A DNA stretch of 64,000 nt from Eutrigla gurnardus. Taxonomy: Eukaryota; Chordata; Actinopteri; Perciformes; Triglidae. The notes beneath the pieces were generated by a model. It was not told where the DNA came from, did not search any database, and saw only the letters and a list, made by a program, of their open reading frames with translations. A program made the translations under genes and the position numbers. Shown in pieces: positions 9,885-21,595 of the stretch. Position 1 is the stretch's first letter, and each line of letters opens with the position of its first letter. The stretch is from assembly GCA_963514095.1 (NCBI GenBank), contig OY741268.1, positions 3,122,001 through 3,186,000 on the forward strand, in the 5' to 3' direction.

Positions 9885-10600
9885 ATTAAGGCAAGTACGA
9901 GCCTACTATCACCTTAAGAATATATCAAGTATTAAAGGACTTGTGGAAAAGGGGATCACATCTCATCAAGTCTTTACACTGGCTTCCTGACGGTCAAAGA
10001 ATTGATTTAAAAATAATACTGTCAGTTTCTAAATCACTGAATGGTTAATTTCCAATCTTTGGTACATTGTGAACCATCCATACCTCTCAAGTGTTCTGTT
10101 CTGTTCAGGTCCAGTTCTGGTTTGCTTTTCATCCCAAAAGTCAAACGAAAAGATGGAGAAGCAGAGTTTAGTATTTTTTCATAACAATAAATAATACATT
10201 TTATTTGTTACTTGTTTTAAAACACCCAAGGACACCTTACAAAACATGAATAAAAACATAAATAAAAGCAACACCACAAATGTGTCAGAATTTTGCTTCA
10301 CGTGTGTGGAACAAACTCCCAGCAAATTGCAGGTTAGTTGCAACTCTCATGTCTTTCAAATCCAGGATGAAGACGTCCCAAAATTAAATTCTTCCACTGC
10401 ACTGTAATTTTTATTGTTATTATTTCTTTTTTGTCTTATTCTATTTTAACTTGTCTTTTATTCCCTTGGCTCCTTAGTGATTGTTTTTAATTGTATTTGC
10501 ATGTCCTTTGCTAATGTTTCTATTGCAGCATGTCTCGATGCTTTTGATGTTTTATGTAAAGCTGAAATGTGCCATACAAACCTTCCTTACTAATGAATCA
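9885..10600 (+). pseudogene. Degraded LINE (L2/Rex1-type) C-terminal remnant
   Basis: Translated pieces resemble the end of an L2/CR1-clade polyprotein: SLHWLPDGQRIDLKI near 9970-10010 and a segment like FASRVWNKLPANCRL then SFKSRMKT near 10285-10370. The pieces are in different frames with stops between them. The end near 10545-10590 (GTTTTATGTAAAGC ... GTGCCATACAAA) matches the usual 3' tail of such LINEs. A much better preserved relative lies on minus at 43862-47865. Confidence 0.6.
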
Positions 10601-11535
10601 TTGTGTTTTACTGTGTCATCATTCATTGCCCATGTATGAGTTGTATAATAAAGTGTCACCAATCTGAAATAATCCTTTAACGTGGTTTCATAAGGTCTAT
10701 CATCACTGCAACTGCATCAGCATCGTATTAACTGTGTGGAAATGTAGCAGATGGTTTGCAAAGTGTCTTTATTCCACATACGTTAGCAGTCGTCTGCACG
10801 CGCTCACTCTCCACCATGTTAGCGTGTGTGTGAGTGTTTGAGTGAAGTCAGGGACGGCAGGCAGAGACTAATGGAGGGATGTGATATAAATAGATAGATA
10901 GACAGATGGAGAGATGGACAGATAGAGATGGATGAAGACAGAATCAGAGAGATTCTCTCTGCCTCTCGGTTTGTCTATCTGTCTTCTCTTCCATTTGTCC
11001 CTCTCTCAGCCCACCTCTGGCTGCCTCTCCATATTTCACTCTGCTCTTTTCTCCCTCGCTCATACATAACTCAGCATCAAATGGTCCCAGTGAGGAGCCC
11101 AGTCACCCATACGGCCCGTACACATTCATTAAGGACTGCAGGGGCCTCCGAGCGTCTTTATTCGCCAACACTGCCTTCATTCTTCATCTCCTTCAGTCCT
11201 CCTCTGCCTTTTGGGGAACAACCTGTGAGGGAGGAGAGTGATGGATTGTGCCTGCCTGCGTTACAGTAATTTGATGAGGAAAAACGTGGTTATAGATTAC
11301 AGGCTGTACAAAAAGATGCAAATAACAAACACGATGAGATGATTTTCATGTTCAACTTCAACTAAAGTGTGCACAATCTCCCCATGGGCCTCAGGGAAGT
11401 GTGTGATGCTTGGAGCTTCCCAAATCTATCAGCCAATAATACAAAACAATGTGTGGGAGTGTCTTTGACAGGGAGATGTTCAAACAGATATATCAATCAC
11501 GTACTTTACTTACTTACTGACACCCCTCCTGGAGG
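10601..11535. other. No gene recognised; includes interrupted GATA/GACA simple repeat
   Basis: A (GATA)n/(GACA)n tract lies at about 10885-10935. The open frame 10928-11269 is low-complexity (Ser/Pro/Leu), lacks any motif and is not called. Confidence 0.45.
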
Positions 11536-11539
11536 TTAC

Positions 11540-12090
11540 TGCTCATCTTCTGGTCTGCTCAGTGGATATGAAGAATTATTCTTATTGGTTTGCACTTTAT
11601 TGATGATATTATTTCTCATTTTCCAGGTCTCTGAACCATAAAGCAGCACTGATTCTAAGATTGTTATTTTTGATTCTTGCTGAATCCCTGTGGAGCGCCA
11701 GATGTTCCGGAGCTTTAACAAGGCTGCCTTTACATATTCTTGCTATAGAATCTGCATCTGTACGTCCCTGTTTTGTCAATGATGCTTTGCCAAGTAGTTA
11801 AATGACACTTCTCTACTTTGCGCCTTCAAGTGTGATTGATTCAGTACCGGCTGCATTCATCCGTATGGTCTGGTAGCTGCAAGTCTTACCCTGCATCTGA
11901 GAGTGACAGTGGAGCCAAGTCTAGATCATCCACCCCTGTCCACAAGAGCCATGGATGCTGTTTGTTTTTTGTCCAGTGGTCTATGGCTAGAAGAAATGTG
12001 GATGGAGATAAAAGGCAATGCTGTCTTGATCCCCAACTGGTTGATGACCTATCCAGCTTAGTGGGTGAAATCAACTATGTGGATCTTAAC
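11540..12090 (-). pseudogene. LINE reverse-transcriptase fragments
   Basis: On minus, a piece at about 11890-12074 reads CLLSPSTFLLAIDHW then LWTGVDDLDLAPLSL, matching the palm region of a non-LTR reverse transcriptase around its (A)DD motif, but with the first part of that motif altered. A second piece at 11536-11721 reads LRNIWRSTGI and ESVLLYGSETWK, a signature of the region after the palm in the same kind of protein. The pieces are in the correct relative order on minus but in different frames with stops, so the copy is dead. Confidence 0.65.
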
Positions 12091-12243
12091 TGGGCAGGGT
12101 TGAGATGTGGTTAGCTTAGCTTAGCATACAGCAGGAGCAAACCCCTAGCCTGGGTCCAAACGTGCATCGACCAAAATATCAAAAGCCCACTATTAAACAG
12201 ACACACTGTTAAAATGTCAATTTGTGGTTTTAAGAGGAGTTAC

Positions 12244-12245
<2 letters not shown>

Positions 12246-12314
<69 letters not shown>

Positions 12315-12334
12315 TACAAACACACACGCACACA

Positions 12335-12388
<54 letters not shown>
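12246..12388. repeat. (CA)n microsatellite
   Basis: About 70 nearly uninterrupted CA units with a few CATA/CACG variants. Confidence 0.95.
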
Positions 12389-12392
<4 letters not shown>

Positions 12393-12411
12393 ACAAACAA
12401 AGAAAGGGAAT

Positions 12412-12463
12412 CCATCCATCCATCCATTTTCTACCGCTTATCCTGTATTCAGGGTCGCGGGAA
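12412..12463 (-). mobile_element. Truncated SINE tail
   Basis: (CCAT)n followed by TTTTCTACCGCTTATCCTG and CAGGGTCGCGGG is the reverse complement of the 3' end of the SINE found complete at 33659-34042. Only the tail is present. Confidence 0.7.
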
Positions 12464-12609
12464 AGAAAGGGAATGTAAAAGAAAAAACAAGTCCTGCAAA
12501 CATCAAGAAATAGAAATTAAATAGAAATTTGAAAACATTTATAAAAGATTTGAACAGTCAAATATGTACAACTGAAGGGTTTTTACAGTTTTATGCAGGA
12601 ATGTAAAAA

Positions 12610-13035
12610 ATATATATCCTGGAGGGGTCCTCAGGTTCCTCAAGGCATACAAGTCCTGAAGAGTCCTCAGGGTCCTGCAGGCATACTGGTCCTGCAGGGG
12701 TCCTTAGGTTCCTGGATGCATACATGTCCTGGAGGGTCCTGCAGGTGTACAGTTCCTTGAGAGTCCTCAGGGTCCTGCAGGAATACAGATCCTAGAAGGT
12801 CCTCAGGGTCCTGCAGATGCATAGGTCCTGGGGGGTCATCAGGTTCCTGCAAGTCTACAGGTCCTGGAGGGTCCTCGGGTTCCTGGGGGCATCCAGGTCC
12901 TGGAGGGTTCTCAGGGGACTGGAGGCATACAGGCCCTGGAGGGTCCTCAGGGTGCTGGAGGCATACAGGCCCTGTAGACTCTTCAGGATCCTGGAGGGTT
13001 CTTGGGGTGCTGGAACCATACAGGCCCTGCAGGAA
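12610..13035 (-). repeat. 36 bp minisatellite, about 11-12 units
   Basis: Imperfect units such as TCCTGGAGGGTCCTCAGGGT followed by a CTGCAGGCATACAGG-like half. Most units are 36 bp, a multiple of three. On minus they read roughly LQDLYASSTLRT per unit and continue directly from the LINE fragment at 13040-13290, whose own frame at this point reads the same motif. The array therefore looks like an expansion of a LINE coding segment. Confidence 0.75.
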
Positions 13036-13039
13036 TAGC

Positions 13040-13290
13040 AGATTGCAGCCAATGATCCTCTCAGCAGAGTGAATGTTCCACTGTAGTTTGCCTTGGCAGT
13101 GGCAGCAGTGTACCAGATGGTGACGAGGAGTGCACCATCTTTGACTTTGGAAGGTTGAACCTCTTCAGCTGCTGCAGGAAGTACACCCTCTGTTGTGCCT
13201 TGAAGATGATGGAGCTGGATGTCCTGTGTGATGACGGAGCCCTGAAACTATCTCCACTGTCTTTAAGGCACTGAGCACTAACTTGTTCAA
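13040..13290 (-). pseudogene. LINE ORF2 C-terminal fragment next to the minisatellite
   Basis: On minus, residues such as IIFKAQQRVYFLQQLKRFNL and a following TTVEHSLC stretch resemble the C-terminal part of a common teleost LINE polyprotein (usual form QQRxYFLRQLKxFNL). A frameshift occurs before the segment that would normally read IIGC...LQDLYASR, and that segment is where the 36 bp array begins. Confidence 0.6.
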
Positions 13291-13870
13291 GGTACTCGAG
13301 TCTCTCACCTGTAGGAAAACTCTTTCCTGCCAGGAATGAGCCCAATGAAGGGTGTTCGTGTTCGGGACATGATGAAATAGCAGCACATTTATTAAAGATA
13401 CAGTAAGTAACAACTGGTAGTCTTTTTTCTTCACACCAGGTTCTGTGTTAAGGTCATTTATGTAGTAGGTTTGCTTTCTCCAGAGATCATGCAAGATTAG
13501 CCTGTGATATATTTTACTGTACTCTACCATTGTACTGTATTACAATGACTGTCTGATTCATTTCCTAGTCACTGCACCATTAAACACTTCACTTGTTCTT
13601 AGTCCTGTCAGGGCTCAACTATGGTTATATTGTATATATTCACTTCTAAGAACAGCTCAAGCGACAGTTCTTAATATAAAAGTGTCATTGGCTGTTATTG
13701 TAAAATTCAGTGGGCAGTTGATGAAAATGGCTCCTGACAGACTGCAACATGCACAAACAGACAGACAGAAGTACAGCGAAACAGATGCTAGCTGATCTTT
13801 TCTTGTCCCTAGGGCGATGGACAGATTGGTCTCCATGGATACAGGATTAAAGCAGCATAAGACCATCCTG
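13291..13870. other. No gene recognised
   Basis: No motif, terminal repeat or splice pattern was seen. Short open frames on minus at 13165-13530 and 13657-13890 look non-coding. Confidence 0.4.
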
Positions 13871-13918
13871 CTGTTAGGGCATGCATGCATGCATGCGTGT
13901 GTGTGTGTGTGTGTGTGT
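13871..13918. repeat. (CATG)n/(TG)n microsatellite
   Basis: Four to five GCAT units followed by about ten GT units. Confidence 0.9.
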
Positions 13919-14349
13919 CCAAGAGTATTTGTGTATAATTTCCAGACGATGATGTTAAAATCTTCTGAAAACAGTTTTTATATTTATATTTTATAGTTTT
14001 ATATTTTAGAAGTAGTTACTCAACACAATGCAGCAAACAGGCTATCAGGACTGCTACACACATCAGCAACCATGTGCCTGCTGGATATTACACTTTGCAG
14101 CCATACTCACTGTTGAAATATAGTGCTATAACATTTGGTTGAGGCAATCTAACTAACACACCAGAAGGTTGGTACTTTTGTGGTTTAGTGTGAAATGCCT
14201 TGACCACTATCGGATGGAGATTACTTCAATTGGTAATGTGGTAATTATTATTGACTTTTTTTTATCTAGTGCCGTCAAATCAACATTTTTGTTTCTGTTC
14301 AATACTGCAAAGCTGCAAAGCTAATGGCATCCCCAATCAGACTTTGGCT

Positions 14350-16018
14350 GCTTTTTGTGAGGGAGTACGTGTCATTATCTTGTTTTTTGTTCAGATTATT
14401 TCCCATCATTTTGTAGTTTCTGTATCTTGGGTTTGTTTTTTTGGATTTCCTGTGTTATTTTGTTACTTCCTGTTCCTTGTACTAACCTCTCATTTCAGGC
14501 GTCTTAACTCTCCCGTCCTCTTGTGCTTATTACCTGTCTGCCCTCTCCCCTGTGTATCAAGTCTGTGTGTTCTCTGTTTCCCTGTCAGCTCATCCTATAT
14601 CATTCAGTTACTTGTGGTTCCTGTGGTTTTAGGTCCTCACCCAGCCTGTTTGCTTGCTCTCATGTTTCCTGGTGTTCCAGTGTTTTTTGTTTTTTTTTGC
14701 CTGCCGTTCATTCATGCACTTTATTTTGATATTAAAGCTATGGTCTATGATTTGAAAGGTTTGAAAAAAGCTGGAGAATCTACTTGGTTTTATAAACAGC
14801 TGGTTCACTGACCGGCTTCAGGTCCAGCAGCTCCTCCTTCCTGTTTGACCGGTTGCTGTATTTACATTTCATTTGTGGTTTTAGTTTCGTTTTTGTCAAA
14901 CATTTGTAACATGATTGAAATAAATAAAAATACCATTCAATTATTATCACTGTCCACACACATTTATCAACACAATTCCAATTACTATATGTCTGCATTA
15001 AAGTCATTCTTAAATATGCAAATAAGCATATCGTTTGTTTTCATGAACGGCCGAGGTGTGCAGCACTTTAAATGTTGCTCTCACAAAGAATTGTGGGTCG
15101 GCGTAATCTCCTTTCCTTTCGTATAGGAAGGTCCGTTGCATCCTATGCTAAAGGAGCTCTGAAAGGAAGCATTGGAGCTCCTTTCCTTTGCATTTAGAGA
15201 ATTCAAACGACTCTTATCATGGCGGCCGCTTGTTTACTTCCGGGTCACTTCTTCAGTTAAGAACCTTCCTAAGCAAAAGAGACTATTCGACTGCACCGAC
15301 TAAACCTTTAGTTCCATTAATCTTTATTTTTTGGTCTGCTTCTGGGTCCTGACTGCGTCCCTTAAACCGTGACAGAACGAACTGACCGAGAATGGACCCA
15401 GCAGATTTTTTTCATTCAAACATGAACTATATGATTTTTCATATCCTCTGGGTGCCACCATGGAGAGTATAGGCCTGCTCTTAGACAGGAGGATGGGGAG
15501 TCACGCAAGGAGTGTGATTTCCTCAAGCCCATAGCTTATGAGCTCCTTACCAGCCTAGGCCAAAGACTTCCTGGCTGCCTCTTACCCCCAACCACCCCCT
15601 CAGTCGGGCAACCCCCTTATCTGCACCCCGAACTGCTACAGCCTCTAAGCTGTTTCTGGGATCCTGCCTGGCCCCGGGCGGGGGCCATGTAGCCTCCAGT
15701 TGGCTAGCCTGCCTTCAGCTCATACGACAAGGCGGGGCTCAAGGAGTTCCAGGTTCCCCAAGTCACTCAGTCACCCCAAGCCTTTTTCAGTGTCGGGGGC
15801 CCCGACTGACAGTAAACCTGCTCCTGTCCCGAGGACATGGGGTCCGTCCGTTTCCTTTTCCGAATGGGGTCCGTCCGTCTCCTGTTGTGATGGGGATTCA
15901 CGCTCTCCATGTGTCCTGACTGGGATCCATCCAACACCTGCTCCACGTGTCATGACGTTAATCTTTTGTTTTAAGTTTGTTTTTGGGTCCTGAATTCGTC
16001 CCTAAAAATGGTGACGGT
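14350..16018 (+). mobile_element. Degraded Gypsy-like LTR retrotransposon (tentative)
   Basis: A T/C-rich stretch at 14350-14728 has the composition of a teleost Gypsy LTR. TGGGTCCTGACTGCGTCCCTT at about 15343-15364 is followed by GTGACAGAACG and then ATGGACCCAGCAGA at 15392, the usual start of a fish Gypsy gag. The frame dies after about 26 codons. A second LTR-end-like block (TTTTTGGGTCCTGAATTCGTCCC) lies at 15980-16002. I read this as a heavily deleted element, LTR to LTR, with other repeat material inserted at about 14729-15290. Boundaries and class are tentative. Confidence 0.35.
14729..15290. other. Insertion-like segment within the LTR; shares a block with 61262-61290
   Basis: ATTAAAGCTATGGTCTATGA at 14731 closely matches ATTAAAGTTATGGTCTACAA at 61262, so both are copies of one dispersed repeat. 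The segment also contains ATGGCGGCCGCTTGTTTAC near 15220. No coding function is visible. Confidence 0.35.
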
Positions 16019-16925
16019 ATGGCTATACTCCCTCAACCCTCCCTTTGATTTCATGCTAACTAATCTAACGCCTCATGCCTAAACCTGACCAAGCCAAGTT
16101 GATAAGGCAATGAGTACCAGCCAGACTGGTACAAAGTTATAGACAGATTTTAATCTGTGTTTAGGATGGTGCTGAGGGCACACATAGCATGTTAGCCTGC
16201 TAATATTCTAAACTAAGACTTAGTGAGCATGGTGAACACTATAGCCTACATTCCAAACATCAATATGTTAAAACTGTCATTGGGAAAAACTATGACATGT
16301 ATTCCATTGCTTAGTTCTCAGAACTAGCCATGCTGTCAGCATCTCATCTATGAATGAGTGACTAGAGAGTCTATAAGGAGATCAACATGAGAAGTCGTTA
16401 TTGTTCCATAATCGCCATGAACTGCAAACAATGGCTCATATATCCCAAGAGGCAAACTTCCCTTTCACCTCAGATTGCATGAATATTAGCATCTAGCAAT
16501 CCCATCAGAGCACTATATTTAATAAAGTGGTGAATAATTTTGCACAGAAATTGGTTTTACAGGAAGACAGCTCACACTGCTTCTGTGTTTCTGGCTAATT
16601 GATGAAAAATGCAAATGTTTACGGGTCTCTATGATCAATATCAACACTTTAGAGGGCTGACCAGGGTCACAAACACCATCCGAACTATTAAAATGGTCGG
16701 CGGAAAATATAGTTTTCTGTAGACTCAGTATCAGAATTGTACAGGAAGATAACAAGGTTTGTTTTCAGTTATATCCTCTGCAGTTAACCTGTGACCTGGG
16801 GGCTTTCATTTAGCGTTACAGATCAAGTTACACTTGTTATCAGCTGTTGAATGGGAGTTAGAGGTGCAGTAGCTACAGCGATGTAAGTCCCTTTGTTTCT
16901 TGTTTGTTTGTCCCTCCTCTTGTTT
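16019..16925. other. No gene recognised
   Basis: Unremarkable AT-rich sequence; no feature could be supported. Confidence 0.45.
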
Positions 16926-17107
16926 TTAAATGTGCTATACGACTAAAGTCGACTTAATTTGAGTTTGCTGTGCATGAAAAATTTGGGTTAATCGAAATAC
17001 TCATCTCATCTGCCCACCAACAGTCCAGTTCCTACCTCCATAGCAGCTGACAAGTCCCTTTGGTACAACTGTGGTTTTTAAATGTGCTATACAAATAAAG
17101 TTGACTT
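16926..17107 (+). repeat. Two LINE-type 3' tails
   Basis: TTTTTAAATGTGCTATACGA near 16923 and TTTTTAAATGTGCTATACAA near 17078 are near-copies, each followed by (A)CTAAAGTCGACTTA or ATAAAGTTGACTTA. They match the common 3' end of L2/Rex1-type LINEs, so this is probably a duplicated or twice-targeted tail. Confidence 0.5.
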
Positions 17108-17312
17108 ACATTTACATTTAGGTCATTTAGCAGACGCTTTTGTCCAAAGCGACTTACAATAAGTACATTTGTCAAAAGAAAGAAACAAAGAAACCACAAC
17201 GTATGATTGCCGATAAAGTAAGAGCTAAAAATAGAACAAGTGTTAGGACCTCATCTGAGTAAAGTAGTACCTTAAGAGCAACAGTGCTATGATCAGAGTG
17301 CTATAGGTAAGG
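17106..17312 (+). repeat. Dispersed repeat, copy 1 (TTTACATTTA-type)
   Basis: Begins ACTTACATTTACATTTAGG and continues with TCATTTAGCAGACGCTTTTG and CCAAAGCGACTTACAATAAG. The whole 200 bp is repeated in inverse orientation at 52735-52948, including the internal GATTGCCGATAAAGTAAGAG block. This is a widespread teleost element with no protein. Confidence 0.8.
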
Positions 17313-17342
17313 TTTTTTTTTTTTTTTTTTGGGGGGGGGGGG
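17313..17342. repeat. T18-G12 homopolymer junction
   Basis: Eighteen T followed by twelve G. Slippage or an assembly artefact is possible. Confidence 0.9.
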
Positions 17343-17367
17343 ATGTTAGTGGGTCATGCTATTCTGT

Positions 17368-19138
17368 TGTTGGGACCTAACCGTTAGGACTACAGAATGC
17401 GGCCTACAGAAGCCTACACATGCGGCCAGGACAATAGGACAAAGGGGATTCAAAAACTACAACCACCATTTTAGTGTCACCTCCACCTGGTCACGAGATC
17501 TGACGTCACACAGCTGGCGCTCCATTGGCTGCGAACTGCATGGGACTCCAGGGGGTCCCCCGGACCAGCCGTAAGCTAAAAATCCCGCGGCCATCAGAAA
17601 AACTTTCTCTCTCCAAAGTAACTCGGTTACGCCAGGAGGTGAAGATCACGTCTGCAACGTTTTCCTTTGTCCTAGGCCGCAGTCTTTCCCCCAAACTCGC
17701 TGCACGAGCAACAGACTGTTTTACCCCTCTTTTTCTCTACTCGTTTTATTTTTCTTTTGTTTATCATTTTGGATCCCGAGGAGACCACCGCGACAGCGCG
17801 ACTCTCCCGTTCCCCGCGGTAAGAAGAAACTTTCTTCGTCCCAGCTGCCAGCAGAACGGATAACTCGACCCGTCTTTGTCTGAAATCAGCTGACTAAATC
17901 GCCGAGCCACGCGATTGTTCCTGCAGAAGGAAGAAATACTAACTGTTTTCTTCAACTAATTGGATCCGGCGCTGAACCAGCGCTCGTAAACTACCGTCAA
18001 CGCACGGGACGGAAACCTCACATCGACGCATCTCACATCGACAAAAGTAAGAGGCTATTTGTCTGGGCAGAAGCAGAGATTCGATAGTGTAGGACATGCT
18101 TGTAATTCTTGTTAACGTGTTTTAAGTTCTGATCGCGGATCGCCGAGTCCGTTTGTTCATGTGCTGCTGTATTCGAATGCTGATCGTGTACCCACGCAGC
18201 TGGGTTGATTTTTGTAACAGTGTTTTCGACTAACCTCCGCCATATTCGTGAGCTCAGAAAGCCTCTACTATCAGTTAAAAGACCGGTCTCGCGGAATAAA
18301 CGCCAGTTCATTCACGCGAGCCTGTGTGATAGCAGCACGGCTTTCTGTCCCTCTGAATATCGCTCGCGCATTTTCTCTCTCTTTGTTTGTGACCCGCTAA
18401 CACACACACACACATACACGCCGCACACACGTGTCCTAAGCTAGCTGTTCCCGGCGGACGCTAGGGACATAGCTACATCTAGTGGCTACACACGGCCACC
18501 ACCTCTCTCTCTCTCTCTCGCTACCCCATCAAACCTCAGTGGCTCCGCCCCTGAACGCTGCGAGGAATAGCTCCATCTGGTGGCCGCCCATAGCCATCTC
18601 TCCCTCTCTCTCTCTCGACACGCACGCACACACACGCACATGCACACGCACGCACGCACACACATACGCACACACACACTCCACGTGTGTATCTCCCTTT
18701 GTTTAAGCTTAGCTTTGTGTGTTAGGTAGTTAGGTAATAAGGCTTTGTTAATTGCAGTGTTATTGATTGTGATCATTATTACTGATTTTAATGAATCTTA
18801 TTATGTTATAACTAGCGGTCTCTTGTGCTTGTTGTGTATATGTCACTGGATAACAGCAGGTTGTGAAGGCTAGTGCTTGAATTTCACGCCCTTTAATTGT
18901 TAGATTGTTTTTATGCTTCCATGCCAATGATCACGATGATTGGCATGTGAGTATAAAACCTTTATATTGAGACTGAATACAGTTTTAGGTTATCTTTTCC
19001 CTGATCCCAGGGTGGTGCCCCGTTTATTCATGATTATATCATGATAATATATTAAATATAATTATTAATACCGATAATCATATTGATATTAATAATTAAC
19101 TGTTGATAACCAAATCTGCTCCTGCTACAACCCCAACA
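17368..19138 (+). mobile_element. Probable solo LTR, 1,771 bp
   Basis: The left end TGTTGGGAC and right end ACCCCAACA form a short imperfect inverted repeat with TG...CA borders. Both sides carry CTGT (17364-17367 and 19139-19142), a 4 bp target duplication like those of Gypsy or retroviral integrases. No protease, reverse transcriptase or integrase frame occurs inside, so it reads as an LTR left by recombination. Internally there are GC-rich promoter-like blocks, CT and CA microsatellites near 18500 and 18620-18680, AATAAA near 18295, and TATAAAA near 18955. Strand is arbitrary. A non-autonomous element with the same borders is the alternative. Confidence 0.6.
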
Positions 19139-19646
19139 CTGTATTACAAAGTCATATTCTCTTGACTATACTAAAAACTGGCCTACTGACTGGGCTGGGT
19201 TCTAAACTTGCCAGTATCCTTCCTTACTTTAGGCCTTCATTTCGGCAAGAGAGCTATGACTAGACACTGAGTGCACTGTATTAGCCATGCGGACTCAGTC
19301 TGGTGGATGACTACTACAGTTCTCACCATTGGAGGTTCTGTGTGAGTGTTTTTTCTAAATGGGATTCTTGCCGTAACCTCGGTAATAGAGTAGGATATGG
19401 ATTCTGCTCTACTGGGATGGATGACGAAAGGAAACATTTGCTACGAACTGACTTGTTTGCTGCAGACACCTGATTCCACCAACTGAATGAGCCTGGTTCA
19501 AAGAACCGGCTCTTCAGACACATTGTCATCTCTAACACAGTATTGTAGAGAGCCAAAACGTTGGGTGGGTGGATCAAACAAATACAGGACCTTCACCCAG
19601 GAGAGAACTGTTCATGTTACTTTTGAAAATAGACTTACATTACATA
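19139..19646. other. No gene recognised
   Basis: Short open frames on both strands have no motif; nothing supportable. Confidence 0.4.
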
Positions 19647-20677
19647 CACTATATTGCCAAAAGTATTCACTCACCCATCCAAGTAATTGAAATCAGGTGT
19701 TCCAATTACTTCCATGGCCACAGGTGTATAAAAGCAAGCACCTAGGCATGCAGACTGTTTCTACAAACATGTGTGAAAGAATGGGTTGCTCTCAGGAGCT
19801 CAGTGAATTCCAGCGTGGTACTGTGATAGGATGCCACCTGTGCAACAAGTCCAGTCGTGAAATTTCCTCACTCCTAAATATTCCACAGTCAACTGTCAGT
19901 GGGATTAGAACAAACTGGAAGTGATTGGGAACGACAGCAACTCAGCCAAGAAGTGGTAGGCCACGTAAAATGATGGAGCGGGGTTAGCGGATGCTGAGGC
20001 ACATAGTGCACAGAGGTCACCAAGTCACTCCTACAGACAAAACTTCATGTGGCCTTCAGATTAGCTCAAGAAGTGTAGAAAGCTTCATGGAATGGGTTTC
20101 CATGGTGATCAGCTGCAAAGCGTTGGATGCAGTGGTGTAAAGCACGCCGCCATTGGACTCTAGAGCAGTGGAGACGCGTTCTCTGGAGTGACCAATCACG
20201 CTTCTCCATCTGGCAATCTGATGGACGAGTCTGGGTTTGGCGGTTGCCAGGACAACGGTACTTGTCTGACTGCATTGTGCCACGTGTAAAGTTTGGTGGA
20301 GGGGGATTATGGTGTGGGGTTGTTTTTCAGGAGCTGGGCTTGGCCCCTTAGTTCCAGTGAAAGGAACTCTGAATTCTTCAGCATACCAAGAGATGTTGGA
20401 CAAGTCCATGCTCCCAACTTTGTGGAACAGATTGGGGATGGCCCCTTCCTGTTCTAACATGACTGTGCACCGGTGCACAGAGCAAGGTCCATAAAGACAT
20501 GGATGAGAGAGTTTGGTCTGGATGGCCTGGCCTGCACAGAGTCCTGACCTCAACCCGATAGAACACCTTTGGGATGAATTAGAGTGGAGACTGAGAGCCA
20601 GGCCTTCCTGTCCAACATCAATGTGTGACCTCACAAATACACTTCTGGAAGAATGGTCAAAAATTAGCAATATAGTG
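19647..20677 (+). mobile_element. Tc1-like element, decayed
   Basis: The left end after a TA (19645-19646) reads CACTATATTGCCAAAAGTAT. The right end near 20665-20677 retains only GCAATATAGTG. The interior is a transposase pseudogene. It belongs to a different Tc1 family from the intact copy at 5578-7208. Confidence 0.85.
19769..20668 (+). pseudogene. Tc1-like transposase pseudogene
   Basis: The N-terminal piece (19769-19924) reads MCERMGCSQELSEFQRGTV and SSLLNIPQSTVSGI, a Tc1 helix-turn-helix. Later pieces carry LWSDQSRFSIWQSDG (first catalytic Asp region, about 20178), KFGGGGLWCGV (glycine-rich stretch) and, in another frame near 20540-20575, SPDLNPIEHLWDE (catalytic Glu region). The second-Asp block is altered near 20460. 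Several frameshifts, a stop at 19922 and a deletion near 20040-20110 inactivate it. Confidence 0.85.
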
Positions 20678-21477
20678 AATATAGTAACTTAACTTATTGT
20701 GCATAACTTTCATTAACTGGCGTTTCCACATATAGTCCTCTTTAAATAAACTGAACTCAGTCCTCTTAAAGTGAACCAAACATCGGATCAACAGAAAAGG
20801 GACTTTATTTGTGTTCACATTATCAGTTCATTTGAAAGAGGACTCTTCTGGTCCACTTCTTGTTGGGGCCTCAGTCCTACTTTAAGTTCCTACTTTTGTC
20901 GCTCTGCTGGTCAATGTTTACCACTTCGATGACATGTTAAGTGTTTCCACACAGCACACACTGATTTATATAATTAATTCTCCTCAATAATATCTATTTA
21001 TTATTCACGTGAAAATATCTCCTTCAAACACCTGGATTTTCTCCCCAAAACTTTATTTTACAAGATAACATTTGAACACATCATGATAACTTTCGCTCAA
21101 AATGATTTGCTACTGAATGGAGCCTGAACGCATCATAATGTAACTCAATGCTCAGAGCATAAACGCATCATAATCACAACAATAGGTGTTTGCTCTGTTA
21201 TGCAGCCAAGCAGGACTGAGACCCCCACAAGCAGCCTCTGACCAGATTAACACGGATTTGATGTCAATGATGTGGACTGCTGATAAGAAAGCCTTCCGAT
21301 CACGGTTTTTTACTGAACTATTGCAATGCCGACATTGAAATGAAAACCCCCTGCTGAGGAGGTTCGGATTTGGTTAGTTTCAGAGGAGTCTGCATTAGTT
21401 TTGAGTCTACTAACATGCTGACTAATCGCTCGGGGTTCATTTGGAGAACTAAAAAGGGAGCAAGTGATAGACCGCCG
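20678..21477. other. No gene recognised
   Basis: AT-rich sequence without coding or terminal-repeat signals. Confidence 0.4.
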
Positions 21478-21595
21478 TCCTGTCCAGGGTGTACCCTGCC
21501 TTCGCCCAATGTCAGCTTGGATCGGCTCCAGCCCCCTGCAACCCTGAATACAGGATATGCGGGAGGTGATGGATGGATGGATATCAGTATGATTG
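21478..21595 (+). mobile_element. Truncated SINE (3' half)
   Basis: CCTGTCCAGGGTGTACCCTG through CAGCCCCCTGCAACCCTGAA and a (GGAT)n tail matches the 3' half of the SINE at 33659-34042, same orientation. Confidence 0.8.

Noticed and set aside
10928..11269. 113-residue Ser/Pro/Leu frame as a host exon
   Set aside because: Low complexity, follows a GATA repeat, no splice sites or domain.
12214..12513. His/Thr-rich frame
   Set aside because: Translation of the (CA)n microsatellite.
14251..14811. 186-residue plus-strand frame, very hydrophobic (Phe/Leu/Val/Cys)
   Set aside because: T/C-rich LTR-like sequence translates this way; no start context, motif or splice support.
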